A DNA stretch of 33,629 nucleotides from Flavobacterium sp. I-STPP5a (GTDB lineage: Bacteria > Bacteroidota > Bacteroidia > Flavobacteriales > Flavobacteriaceae). The stretch lies in NCBI RefSeq assembly GCF_009764685.1, contig NZ_VHLM01000026.1:1-33629 (forward strand), read 5' to 3'. The position numbers were made by a program, and so were the translations under genes. Shown here in pieces: positions 24,376 through 31,656 of this stretch. Each line of letters starts with the position of its first letter. The stretch's first letter is position 1. The notes under the pieces were generated by a model. That model was not told the DNA's origin, searched no databases, and worked only from the letters and a program-made list of their open reading frames with translations.

Positions 24376-24383
24376 CAAAGTTA
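24376..24383 (-). promoter_or_regulatory. Candidate -7 box for the small gene at 24345
   Basis: TAACTTTG (minus strand) matches TAnnTTTG and lies 30 bp before the chosen start. Confidence 0.4.
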
Positions 24384-24446
24384 CGAAGTCTATTTCTAAA
24401 ATGAATTTATTTTTTTAGTTTCTAAATCGTGGATAGTGGTAGTTAC

Positions 24447-24480
24447 TTGTCCTTTTGACTGTAAAAAAATGTTACTTTTG
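24447..24480 (+). promoter_or_regulatory. Promoter for the FAD-dependent protein gene
   Basis: TACTTTTG (24473-24480) is a perfect -7 box. A TTG at 24447-24449 gives a 23-bp spacer; another at 24455-24457 gives 15 bp. It lies 39-57 bp before the possible start codons. Confidence 0.5.
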
Positions 24481-24537
24481 TACCCTAATATTTTGGATGC
24501 TGCTTCTATGTAACATCCAATGTTGATTTTAAAAAAA

Positions 24538-26106
24538 ATGCCTCAAGAACTTTCACTACAAGTAACTCCAGAAATAGCTGCAAATAATGATTTGCTCAAA
24601 AACCATTTGGCAAAGCAAATTAAAGTTGCCGCTGAAAATGTGCAACATGTTTCTATTTTAAAAAGATCTATTGATGCCCGACAAAAAGCAATAAAAATCA
24701 ATCTCAAAGTAGAAATTTTTATAAAGGGAGAAGTAATTGACGAAAGAAGATTCACTATGCCTGATTTTCCTAATGTAGCAAATGCTCAGGAAGTATTGGT
24801 AGTAGGAGCTGGTCCAGCAGGACTTTTTGCAGCTTTACACCTAGTAGAATTAGGATTAAAACCTATTGTTGTTGAAAGAGGGAAAGACGTTCGTGGTAGA
24901 AGAAGAGATTTAAAAGCTATAAATGTAGATCATATAGTTCATGAAGATTCTAATTATTGTTTTGGCGAAGGTGGCGCAGGAACCTATTCTGATGGTAAAT
25001 TGTATACCAGATCTAAAAAGAGAGGTGATGTTAATAGAATATTAGAACTGTTTGTTGCTTTCGGTGCTTCTCATGACATACTTGTAGATGCGCACCCACA
25101 CATTGGTACCAATAAATTGCCTCAAATTATTCAGGATATTCGTGAAAAAATTATTGAATGTGGAGGTCAAGTTTTGTTTGAAACTAGAGTTGCTGATATT
25201 TTGGTAAAAAACAATGAAGTTCAAGGGATTGTTACGCATAAAGGAGACACTATTCTTGCTAATAAATTAATATTAGCCACGGGACATTCCGCACGTGATA
25301 TTTTTGAACTATTGGATCGAAAAAAGATTTTCATAGAAGCTAAACCTTTTGCTTTGGGTGTTCGCGCAGAACATCCTCAAACCTTAATTGATAGTATACA
25401 ATATAGTTGTGATTACAGAGGCGAACATTTACCTCCAGCGCCTTACAGCATTGTCAAGCAAGTTGCAGGCCGTGGTATGTATTCTTTTTGTATGTGTCCA
25501 GGAGGCGTAATTGCCCCTTGTGCAACCAGTCCCGGCGAGGTGGTAACAAATGGTTGGTCACCATCTAAAAGGGATCAGGCTACCGCCAATTCTGGAATTG
25601 TAATTGAGTTGCAATTGGACGATTTCAAACCTTTTGCAAAGTTTGGAGCGCTGGCTGGAATGGAGTTTCAAAAAAGTATAGAACAACGTGCATGGCACCT
25701 TGCAGGAGAAAGTCAAAAAGTGCCAGCGCAACGTATGATTGATTTTACACAAAAAAGAGTATCATCAGATATTCCAAAAACATCGTATGTACCTGGAACG
25801 ACGTCTGTAGAGTTGGGTCAGGTATTTCCAAGTAATTTAACCCACATTTTGCGTGAAGGTTTTTCTGAGTTTGGTAAATCAATGCGAGGTTATTTAACTA
25901 ATGAGGCTATTCTTCACGCACCAGAGTCACGAACTTCATCACCCGTGCGCATACCAAGAGATCCTGTCACTTATGAACATCTACAAATAAAAGGTTTGTA
26001 CCCATGTGGCGAGGGAGCGGGATATGCGGGAGGAATTATTTCGGCTGCAATTGATGGTGAAAAATGCGCACAGATGATTGCTCAAGTATTGAAAAGTAAA
26101 GTTTGA
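24538..26106 (+). CDS. FAD-dependent oxidoreductase, COG2509 type
   Basis: About 522 residues. An N-terminal alpha/beta domain (residues 1-80, with VSILKRSIDARQKAIKINL) is followed by the FAD-binding Rossmann motif VLVVGAGPAGLFAALHL (about 86-102) and VVERGKDVRGRRRD. Then come CFGEGGAGTYSDGKLYTR and, near the C-terminus, GLYPCGEGAGYAGGIISAAIDG, typical of the uncharacterised FAD-dependent dehydrogenase family. Two Cys in MCPGGVIAPCATSPGE are conserved there as well. The substrate is not known. ATG 24520 would add six residues (MLILKK); 24538 (MPQELSLQV) looks like the usual family N-terminus. Transcribed alone; convergent with the M20 gene. Confidence 0.85.
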   Translation: MPQELSLQVTPEIAANNDLLKNHLAKQIKVAAENVQHVSILKRSIDARQKAIKINLKVEIFIKGEVIDERRFTMPDFPNVANAQEVLVVGAGPAGLFAALHLVELGLKPIVVERGKDVRGRRRDLKAINVDHIVHEDSNYCFGEGGAGTYSDGKLYTRSKKRGDVNRILELFVAFGASHDILVDAHPHIGTNKLPQIIQDIREKIIECGGQVLFETRVADILVKNNEVQGIVTHKGDTILANKLILATGHSARDIFELLDRKKIFIEAKPFALGVRAEHPQTLIDSIQYSCDYRGEHLPPAPYSIVKQVAGRGMYSFCMCPGGVIAPCATSPGEVVTNGWSPSKRDQATANSGIVIELQLDDFKPFAKFGALAGMEFQKSIEQRAWHLAGESQKVPAQRMIDFTQKRVSSDIPKTSYVPGTTSVELGQVFPSNLTHILREGFSEFGKSMRGYLTNEAILHAPESRTSSPVRIPRDPVTYEHLQIKGLYPCGEGAGYAGGIISAAIDGEKCAQMIAQVLKSKV

Positions 26107-26167
26107 TTATAGTTCTAGATAAACGCATCAAAATTATTTTTGAATGAAACTTACTTAGATTGTTGAA

Positions 26168-27475
26168 CTATTTTTTAGATTTCATTTCCATATAATCTAT
26201 TGTAAGATGTGCCATAGAAGTCATTCCTAATACGAAGCTTCCTTCATCAATATAAAAATCAGGTGTGTGGTGTGAGGGCATGTCACTTGGCTTTTTACCT
26301 TTAGGCATTCCTCCTATAAAGTAAAATAAACCTGGAATTTTTGCTTGGTAAAATGAGAAATCTTCCGCTCCAGTTACTGCTTCAGTCAGTAGTACATTTT
26401 CTTTTCCAGCGGCAGCTTGCAGTGTAGGCAGCATTTGCTCTGTAAGTGAAGGTTCGTTATAGGTAATTAATGTTTTTTTGGTAATAGCCACTTCAGCTGT
26501 TGCCCCAGCACTTGTTGCAATATTTGTAGCTATTGTTTTTATTTTGCCATGAATGAAATCTTGCGTTTCTACATCTAATGTTCTAATGGTACCGGTCATC
26601 GTTAGAGACTCTGGGATAATATTGCTTCTTACTCCGGCATTAATTTGGCCAACACTTACTACAGCGGCATTTTGAGTGAGATTTACATTTCTACTAACTA
26701 TAGTTTGTAAGCCCATAACAATTTGCGATGCGGTAACAATAGGATCAACAGACTGCCATGGATAGGCTCCATGTGATTGCTTGCCATTAACTTTTATGGT
26801 AAACCAGTCTGAGGATGCCATAGTTCCTCTTGGTCGGTATTTAATTTGGCCTACTTCGGTTTGTGCGTTAATATGAAGTCCAAAAATGACATCTACTTTT
26901 GGATTATTTAATACACCTTCCTTGACCATCAACTCAGCTCCGCCTTCTTCACCTTCAGGCGGTCCTTCTTCTGCGGGTTGAAAAATAAATACTACAGTTC
27001 CTTTTATTTCGTTTTTTACAGAAGCTAAAATTTCGGCTGTACCCATCAACATCGCTACATGAGTGTCATGTCCGCATGCATGCATTACGCTTACCGTTGT
27101 GCCGTTGTATTCTCCGGTAACTTTTGAAGCAAATGGTAAATTTACACGTTCCATCACAGGCAAAGCATCCATATCTGCTCTTAATGCTACAACAGGACCT
27201 GGTTTTCCACCTTTTAAAACACCTACAACTCCTGTTTTTGCAACTCCTGTTTTAACTTCAATGCCTAAACTTTGCAAATGGGCAGCTATTTTTTCGGCAG
27301 TTTTAAACTCTTTATTTCCTAATTCAGGATTTTGATGAAAATCACGTCTCCAGCTTACTACTTTAGATTCCAAAGTGGCTGCTTTAGTGGTGATTTTACT
27401 TTTTAAGGCATTGTTTTGAGCTTGTGTTCCAATTGAAAACAGCAGTAAACAAGGTAGTAAATAATAAGTATTCAT
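26168..27475 (-). CDS. Exported M20-family amidohydrolase
   Basis: A 435-residue metallopeptidase of family M20 (IAA-amino-acid hydrolase / N-acyl-amino-acid amidohydrolase branch) with signal peptide MNTYYLLPCLLLFSIGTQAQ. Metal-binding and catalytic elements: HACGHDTHVAM (Cys and His), PAEEGPPEGEEGGAEL (general base Glu), FGLHINAQ, and TGAEDFSFY near the C-terminus, with final His in MPSHHTPDF. The dimerisation domain has GKQSHGAYPWQSVDP. It probably hydrolyses amide bonds of N-acylated amino acids or hippurate-like substrates in the periplasm. The ATG at 27475 starts the signal peptide; the longer ORF start at 27523 has no role. Confidence 0.88.
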   Translation of the reverse strand: MNTYYLLPCLLLFSIGTQAQNNALKSKITTKAATLESKVVSWRRDFHQNPELGNKEFKTAEKIAAHLQSLGIEVKTGVAKTGVVGVLKGGKPGPVVALRADMDALPVMERVNLPFASKVTGEYNGTTVSVMHACGHDTHVAMLMGTAEILASVKNEIKGTVVFIFQPAEEGPPEGEEGGAELMVKEGVLNNPKVDVIFGLHINAQTEVGQIKYRPRGTMASSDWFTIKVNGKQSHGAYPWQSVDPIVTASQIVMGLQTIVSRNVNLTQNAAVVSVGQINAGVRSNIIPESLTMTGTIRTLDVETQDFIHGKIKTIATNIATSAGATAEVAITKKTLITYNEPSLTEQMLPTLQAAAGKENVLLTEAVTGAEDFSFYQAKIPGLFYFIGGMPKGKKPSDMPSHHTPDFYIDEGSFVLGMTSMAHLTIDYMEMKSKK

Positions 27476-27544
27476 GGAGTGTGATGAATTAGTGTAAATT
27501 GCTTTGTGCAAATAAATTGACATTTAGAAAATAAAGGTCTTTTT

Positions 27545-27552
27545 CAAAAGTA
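27545..27552 (-). promoter_or_regulatory. Candidate -7 box for the M20 gene
   Basis: TACTTTTG (minus strand) fits TAnnTTTG and lies 69 bp upstream of the ATG at 27475. Confidence 0.4.
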
Positions 27553-27602
27553 AGGAATATTTTTATTGTAGTTTGATTTATTTCATGTTGTTTTTAACAA
27601 AA

Positions 27603-27635
27603 AAAATCAGCTTGAATATGCTCCAAACTGATTTT
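27603..27635 (-). terminator. Terminator after msrB
   Basis: Perfect 8-bp stem AAAATCAG / CTGATTTT with a 17-nt loop, followed on the minus strand by a T-run (TTTTTTTGTTAAAAA). Lies 36 bp after the msrB stop. Confidence 0.65.
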
Positions 27636-27671
27636 AGTTATTACTGAAATTTTGTGATTTCGTTATTTCTT

Positions 27672-28220
27672 TTATTTAGCATCAGGTATAAAGTCTAATG
27701 CAATAGAATTCATGCAATATCTTTTTCCAGTAGGCTCTGGCCCGTCATCAAAAAGATGTCCTAAATGCCCGTCACATCTTCCGCAAAGTGCTTCTATGCG
27801 TTCCATTCCAAGTGAATTGTCATTTTTATAGACCACACTGTTTTTATTGTCTTGTTCAAAAAAACTTGGCCAACCGCAATTGCTCGAAAATTTGGCGCCA
27901 GATCTAAATAATTTGTTGCCACAAGCAGCACAGTAGTAGGTTCCTTTATCGTCAGTGTTCCAGTATTTACCTGTAAAGGGTCTTTCTGTATCTGCATTTC
28001 GGGTTACTTCATAGACATCTTCGGGTAATACTTTTTTCCACTCGGAGTCACTCACTTTTAGTTTAGCTGTGTCAGTATTAGAATAATAAGGATTTTCAGG
28101 TTTTGTGATAACTGATCCTGCAGTTGCAGTTTGCTTTTTTGTGGTGTTTTGTGCACAGGCAGTAAACATAAAAAGCGGAATTGCGAACAAAGCGCAAAAA
28201 AAAGTGATTTTAGTTTTCAT
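27672..28220 (-). CDS. msrB: Peptide-methionine (R)-S-oxide reductase, lipoprotein
   Basis: A 182-residue MsrB that reduces methionine-R-sulfoxide in exported proteins. The N-terminus is a lipoprotein signal, with lipobox LFMFTAC placing the lipidated Cys at residue 21. The MsrB domain (about 55-180) contains both zinc CxxC pairs (CAACGNKLF and CGRCDGHLGH) and the catalytic Cys in RYCMNSIAL. GCGWPSFFE-like NCGWPSFFEQ and DDGPEPTGKRYC are also typical. It is probably an envelope repair enzyme anchored facing the periplasm. Single gene with its own promoter and terminator. Confidence 0.93.
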   Translation of the reverse strand: MKTKITFFCALFAIPLFMFTACAQNTTKKQTATAGSVITKPENPYYSNTDTAKLKVSDSEWKKVLPEDVYEVTRNADTERPFTGKYWNTDDKGTYYCAACGNKLFRSGAKFSSNCGWPSFFEQDNKNSVVYKNDNSLGMERIEALCGRCDGHLGHLFDDGPEPTGKRYCMNSIALDFIPDAK

Positions 28221-28233
28221 GATTTCTTTTTTA

Positions 28234-28241
28234 CAAATATA
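28234..28241 (-). promoter_or_regulatory. Candidate -7 box for msrB
   Basis: TATATTTG (minus strand) fits TAnnTTTG, 13 bp upstream of the ATG, implying a very short 5' leader. Confidence 0.4.
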
Positions 28242-28577
28242 AATTCATTTTTAGACTTAAGCGTTCTTGTTTTTAACGAATTGACGCTTTTAAGGAGTTA
28301 TTTAACTTTTGTTATTTACGTTAAAAAACAAAGTGTAGATTTTAAATATTAAAAATTTTTGAAAGCAAACTAATTTGGTGAAATTGTAAATTGCTTTAAG
28401 TGCATAAAGAGTGTAACAATTTGTGAAATAAAGAGTTGTTTTATTTGGAAAAATAAAAAAGCAGTCGTTTTTTAATGGTTTAATTTCTTGATTCTATTTT
28501 ATAAATAAAAGTGTTTAAAGCGAGATTCAACAATTCGAAAGAGAATGTTAAACCCCAGATTCCATTATATTTTTTCG
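28242..28577. other. AT-rich intergenic region between msrB and idi
   Basis: About 336 bp. Very AT-rich, with no open frame that looks coding, no tRNA-like fold and no clear repeat. Only the flanking -7 boxes of msrB and idi are recognisable. Confidence 0.5.
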
Positions 28578-28585
28578 TACTTTTG
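28578..28585 (+). promoter_or_regulatory. Candidate -7 box for idi
   Basis: TACTTTTG fits TAnnTTTG, 18 bp before the idi ATG. No clear -33 TTG. Confidence 0.4.
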
Positions 28586-28603
28586 AAATCATAATATATA
28601 AAT

Positions 28604-29161
28604 ATGCCAGAAGAAAATGTAATCTTAGTCAATATACACGACGAGCAAATTGGGCTTATGCCAAAACTAGAAGCGCATCAAAAAGCAGTTTTGCATCGCG
28701 CTTTTTCTGTTTTTGTTTTAAACAGTCAAAATGAAATCATGCTTCAACAACGAGCACATCAAAAATACCATTCGCCTTTATTGTGGACCAATACCTGTTG
28801 TAGTCATCAAAGGGAAGGTGAAACAAATATTCAAGCCGGAACAAGAAGATTGCATGAAGAAATGGGTTTTGTTACTGAGTTGAAAGAGTTGTTTCATTTT
28901 ATTTACAAAGCGCCCTTTGATAACGGATTGACAGAGCATGAACTGGATCACGTGATGATAGGTTATTATAATGAGGCTCCAGTAATTAATATGGATGAGG
29001 TTGAAAGTTGGAAATGGATGAAAATTGAAGACGTGAAAAATGACATGGAGGTCCATCCAGAAATATACACCGTTTGGTTTAAAATTATTTTCGAGGAGTT
29101 TTATCATTATCTAGAAGATCACAAAAGCCCGTTAACTCAAGATAATTTAACAAATAATTAA
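28604..29161 (+). CDS. idi: Isopentenyl-diphosphate delta-isomerase, type 1
   Basis: A 185-residue Nudix-fold isomerase that interconverts isopentenyl and dimethylallyl diphosphate for isoprenoid synthesis. The active-site Cys is in WTNTCCSHQREGE (near residue 67), the Nudix-like helix follows as RRLHEEMGF, and the catalytic Glu is in EHELDHVMIG. HRAFSVFVLNSQNEIMLQQR is the classic N-terminal strand pair. Full length. It is first in the run idi-queD-bcp, with 12 bp before queD. Confidence 0.95.
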   Translation: MPEENVILVNIHDEQIGLMPKLEAHQKAVLHRAFSVFVLNSQNEIMLQQRAHQKYHSPLLWTNTCCSHQREGETNIQAGTRRLHEEMGFVTELKELFHFIYKAPFDNGLTEHELDHVMIGYYNEAPVINMDEVESWKWMKIEDVKNDMEVHPEIYTVWFKIIFEEFYHYLEDHKSPLTQDNLTNN

Positions 29162-29173
29162 TTTCTATAGCAT

Positions 29174-29584
29174 ATGAAAGTTACTATTTCAAGAAAAGCT
29201 CATTTTAATGCAGCACATAGATTGTATAGAAAGGATTGGACTTTCGAACAGAATGACGCCGTGTTTGGGAAGTGTAATAATCCCAATTTCCACGGACATA
29301 ATTACGATTTGATAGTAAGTGTCACTGGTGAAATTGATCCAGAAACAGGCTATGTTATGGATGTAAAATTCTTAAGTGATATTATTAAAGAGGAAGTTGA
29401 AAATCAATTTGACCACAAGAATTTAAATTTAGACGTTCCAGATTTTAAAGATCTTAACCCTACTGCTGAAAATATTGTTGTTGTAATTTGGAATAAAATC
29501 AAAAAGAAAATCAAACCTGAATTTGATTTAGAAGTGGTATTGTATGAAACGCCGCGTAATTTTGTAACTTATAAAGGACTATGA
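29174..29584 (+). CDS. queD: 6-carboxytetrahydropterin synthase (QueD/PTPS family)
   Basis: A 136-residue T-fold enzyme that makes 6-carboxy-tetrahydropterin from dihydroneopterin triphosphate for queuosine synthesis. Zinc-binding His are in FNAAHRL (residue about 15) and FHGHNYDL (about 41-43); the catalytic Cys is in FGKCNNPNFHGH (about 35). MDVKFLSDII, FDHKNLN and ENIVVVIWNKI complete the pattern, and the Glu in VVLYETPRN binds the pterin. A related sepiapterin or PTPS-type function cannot be excluded. Its TGA overlaps the ATG of the peroxiredoxin (ATGA). Confidence 0.9.
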   Translation: MKVTISRKAHFNAAHRLYRKDWTFEQNDAVFGKCNNPNFHGHNYDLIVSVTGEIDPETGYVMDVKFLSDIIKEEVENQFDHKNLNLDVPDFKDLNPTAENIVVVIWNKIKKKIKPEFDLEVVLYETPRNFVTYKGL

Positions 29585-30042
29585 AAGAATTAAAAGTTGG
29601 TGATGTAATACCGCATTTTACAGCCATTGATACTGAAGGAAACACTTTTGATAGTGCGAGCGTAGTGGGTTCAAAGCCATTAGTCATTTATTTTTATCCT
29701 AGAGATAATACGCCAGGTTGTACTGCGCAAGCTTGTAGTTTTAGAGATCAATATGAGGATTTTAAAGATTTGGGTGCAGAAGTAATAGGGATTAGTAGCG
29801 ACAGTACGGCCTCTCACCAAAAATTTTCTAAGCAATACAAGCTACCTTTTATATTGTTATCAGATAGTGATAAATCAATACGTAAAAGCTTTGGAGTGCC
29901 TACGGGTCTTTTTGGTTTAGTGCCTGGGAGAGTGACGTATGTGACAGATAAACAAGGCGTTGTGCAAATGATTTTTGATAGTGTCTTGGCTACAAAACAC
30001 ATACCAAAGGCATTACAAGCCATAAAAAAACTAGCTCCTTAA
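29581..30042 (+). CDS. bcp: Thiol peroxidase, BCP-type peroxiredoxin
   Basis: A 153-residue peroxiredoxin that reduces hydrogen and organic peroxides with thioredoxin as donor. The peroxidatic Cys is in DNTPGCTAQACSFRD (residue about 44), with the resolving Cys five residues later, as in E. coli-type BCP. PHFTAIDTEGN and VIGISSDSTASHQKF fit the family. It overlaps queD by 4 bp and is followed by a strong hairpin, so it ends this transcription unit. Confidence 0.92.
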   Translation: MKELKVGDVIPHFTAIDTEGNTFDSASVVGSKPLVIYFYPRDNTPGCTAQACSFRDQYEDFKDLGAEVIGISSDSTASHQKFSKQYKLPFILLSDSDKSIRKSFGVPTGLFGLVPGRVTYVTDKQGVVQMIFDSVLATKHIPKALQAIKKLAP

Positions 30043-30063
30043 CTTTAGTTTTCTTATTTTTAC

Positions 30064-30106
30064 ACCAAAATAGGCTTTAGAAAGTATTTCAAGAGCCTAT
30101 TTTGGT
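30064..30106 (+). terminator. Long perfect hairpin after bcp
   Basis: Perfect 13-bp arms ACCAAAATAGGCT (30064-30076) and AGCCTATTTTGGT (30094-30106), 17-nt loop, 21 bp beyond the bcp stop. Only a weak T-run follows, so either a terminator or a stabilising mRNA stem. Confidence 0.65.
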
Positions 30107-30138
30107 ACTAATTTTAATAAGAAATAAACTCTTTCGTT

Positions 30139-31098
30139 ATGCATTTTTATCCCTTACAATTTGAGCCCATTCTAAAAGAAAGAATTTGGGGTGGTGAAAA
30201 GTTAAAAGACGTTTTAGGAAAATCTATTACATCTGCTATAACAGGTGAAAGTTGGGAGCTATCAGCAGTTGAAGGTGATGTAAGTGTGGTAGCAAATGGA
30301 GATTGGAAAGGAAAATCATTAACCTCCTTACTTGAGGAGTTTCCTGAAGAAATATTAGGTTCAAATGTCTATGAAAAATTTGGATCCCAGTTCCCGCTAC
30401 TTTTTAAATATTTAGATGCTCGCGAGGATTTGTCTATTCAAGTTCATCCTAACGACGCTTTGGCGAAAGCAAGACATCAGTCTTTTGGAAAAACAGAAAT
30501 GTGGTATATCATGCAAGCAGATGCCGATGCCGAAATTATTGTTGGTTTCAAAAATAAATCAAATGCAGCGGAATATGTCTCTAACCTGAAAGAGAAAACT
30601 TTGCTTTCAATTTTAGATCAAAAGAAGGTTTTTGAAGGAGATGTTTTCTTTTTAGAAACAGGAACTGTGCATGCTATAGGTGCGGGAATGGTTGTGGCAG
30701 AAATTCAACAAACATCTGATATTACATATCGTATTTATGATTTTGATAGAACAGATGCTAATGGGAATACAAGAGAGCTTCATGTTGATTTAGCCTTGGA
30801 TGCCATTAATTACAATACAGTAGATACGCAAAAAGAGTATTTAAAAGAGGTAAATGTTTCAAATGAAGTGGTTCATTGTCCCTATTTTACTACCAATTTT
30901 TTACCACTTGATGGTGAGGTTTTGATGAATAAAACTAATGAGTCTTTTACGGTGTATATGTGTGTTGATGGTAATTTTAGTTTAGAGCTAAATAAAAAAG
31001 TGTATGATTATAGAAAAGGAGATACATTGTTGATTCCTGCACAGATAAGTACTTATGTAATAAGCGGAAAAGCTTCTATTTTAGAAATTTACATTTAA
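30139..31098 (+). CDS. manA: Mannose-6-phosphate isomerase, type I (class I ManA-like)
   Basis: A 319-residue zinc-dependent cupin that interconverts mannose 6-phosphate and fructose 6-phosphate, feeding GDP-mannose and surface sugars. Motifs are FEPILKERIWGGEKL, SIQVHPNDALAKA with the zinc His (about residues 102-114), GKTEMWYIM with a Glu ligand, and ETGTVHAIGAGMVVAEIQQTS with another zinc His. This is the short version seen in Bacteroidota and Firmicutes; the C-terminal cupin (DYRKGDTLLIPAQ) is present. Independent of the preceding run, as a hairpin lies between them. Confidence 0.92.
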   Translation: MHFYPLQFEPILKERIWGGEKLKDVLGKSITSAITGESWELSAVEGDVSVVANGDWKGKSLTSLLEEFPEEILGSNVYEKFGSQFPLLFKYLDAREDLSIQVHPNDALAKARHQSFGKTEMWYIMQADADAEIIVGFKNKSNAAEYVSNLKEKTLLSILDQKKVFEGDVFFLETGTVHAIGAGMVVAEIQQTSDITYRIYDFDRTDANGNTRELHVDLALDAINYNTVDTQKEYLKEVNVSNEVVHCPYFTTNFLPLDGEVLMNKTNESFTVYMCVDGNFSLELNKKVYDYRKGDTLLIPAQISTYVISGKASILEIYI

Positions 31099-31123
31099 TA
31101 GCCAGGAATAGAAAGATTATATG

Positions 31124-31131
31124 TACTTTTG
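31124..31131 (+). promoter_or_regulatory. Candidate -7 box for the small gene at 31170
   Basis: TACTTTTG fits TAnnTTTG, 38 bp before the ATG. No standard -33 TTG. Confidence 0.4.
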
Positions 31132-31169
31132 CAAACGCAAATTAAAAATCAAATTTTAAAAGAATAAAA

Positions 31170-31436
31170 ATGGCAAACGTTAAAAATTTAAAGAAAGACA
31201 TCAATTACGTTTTAGGTGATATTATTGAAGCAGTTTACTTATATGAAATTTCTACAACAGGGAAACCTACTACAGAAACTAATAATTTAATCGATGAGGC
31301 TATTGCAGCTTTTGATGTTTTGATCACTAAAGTAAATGCTAAAAATGTTGAAAATAAAAAAGCACATTTCAAGCAAATCAATGTAGAATTAGAACAAACT
31401 GCAAATCAATTGATTACTAAAATCAACGAATTGTAG
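31170..31436 (+). CDS. Small conserved flavobacterial hypothetical protein
   Basis: An 88-residue, all-helical soluble protein MANVKNLKKDINYVLGDIIE.. with heptad-like hydrophobic spacing (LGDIIEAVYLYEI, IDEAIAAFDVLITKV, LEQTANQLITKINEL). Probably a helical bundle. No signal peptide, membrane helix or cysteines. I have the impression that relatives are frequent in flavobacteria, but I know no function. It has its own -7 box and lies just upstream of the tRNA-Thr gene, 78 bp away. Confidence 0.75.
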   Translation: MANVKNLKKDINYVLGDIIEAVYLYEISTTGKPTTETNNLIDEAIAAFDVLITKVNAKNVENKKAHFKQINVELEQTANQLITKINEL

Positions 31437-31514
31437 GCAAATTAATTGACAAAAAAGCGCAAATTTATTTTGGATAAGTCAAATTCATCTCTATATTTGC
31501 ACTCGAAATGAGAC

Positions 31515-31588
31515 GCCAGCGTAGCTCAGTTGGCTAGAGCAGCTGATTTGTAATCAGCAGGTCGTGGGTTCGAGTCCCTCCGCCGGCT
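31515..31588 (+). tRNA. tRNA-Thr (anticodon UGU)
   Basis: A 74-nt cloverleaf: D-arm GCTC/GAGC, anticodon stem GCTGA/TCAGC with loop TTTGTAA (anticodon TGT, reading ACA), T-loop TTCGAGT, acceptor GCCAGCG/CGCCGGC. The acceptor has an A4-C69 mismatch (A at 31518). The T stem has a T-T opposition. Bases CA follow the discriminator, so CCA is not fully encoded. A strong terminator follows. Confidence 0.95.
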
Positions 31589-31594
31589 CATTGT

Positions 31595-31622
31595 AAAAAC
31601 CACCTTTTAGGTGGTTTTTTTT
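31595..31622 (+). terminator. Rho-independent terminator after tRNA-Thr
   Basis: Perfect stem AAAAACCACC / GGTGGTTTTT (31595-31604, 31610-31619), TTTTA loop, continuing T-run on the plus strand. Confidence 0.92.
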
Positions 31623-31656
31623 ATATATAAATAAATTTCTAGGTTGCAGTAAGGGG

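Noticed and set aside
26109..26171. Inverted repeat ATAGTTC / GAACTAT between the FAD protein and M20 genes as a terminator
   Set aside because: The arms are 7 bp and 49 bp apart, too long a loop for a credible terminator.
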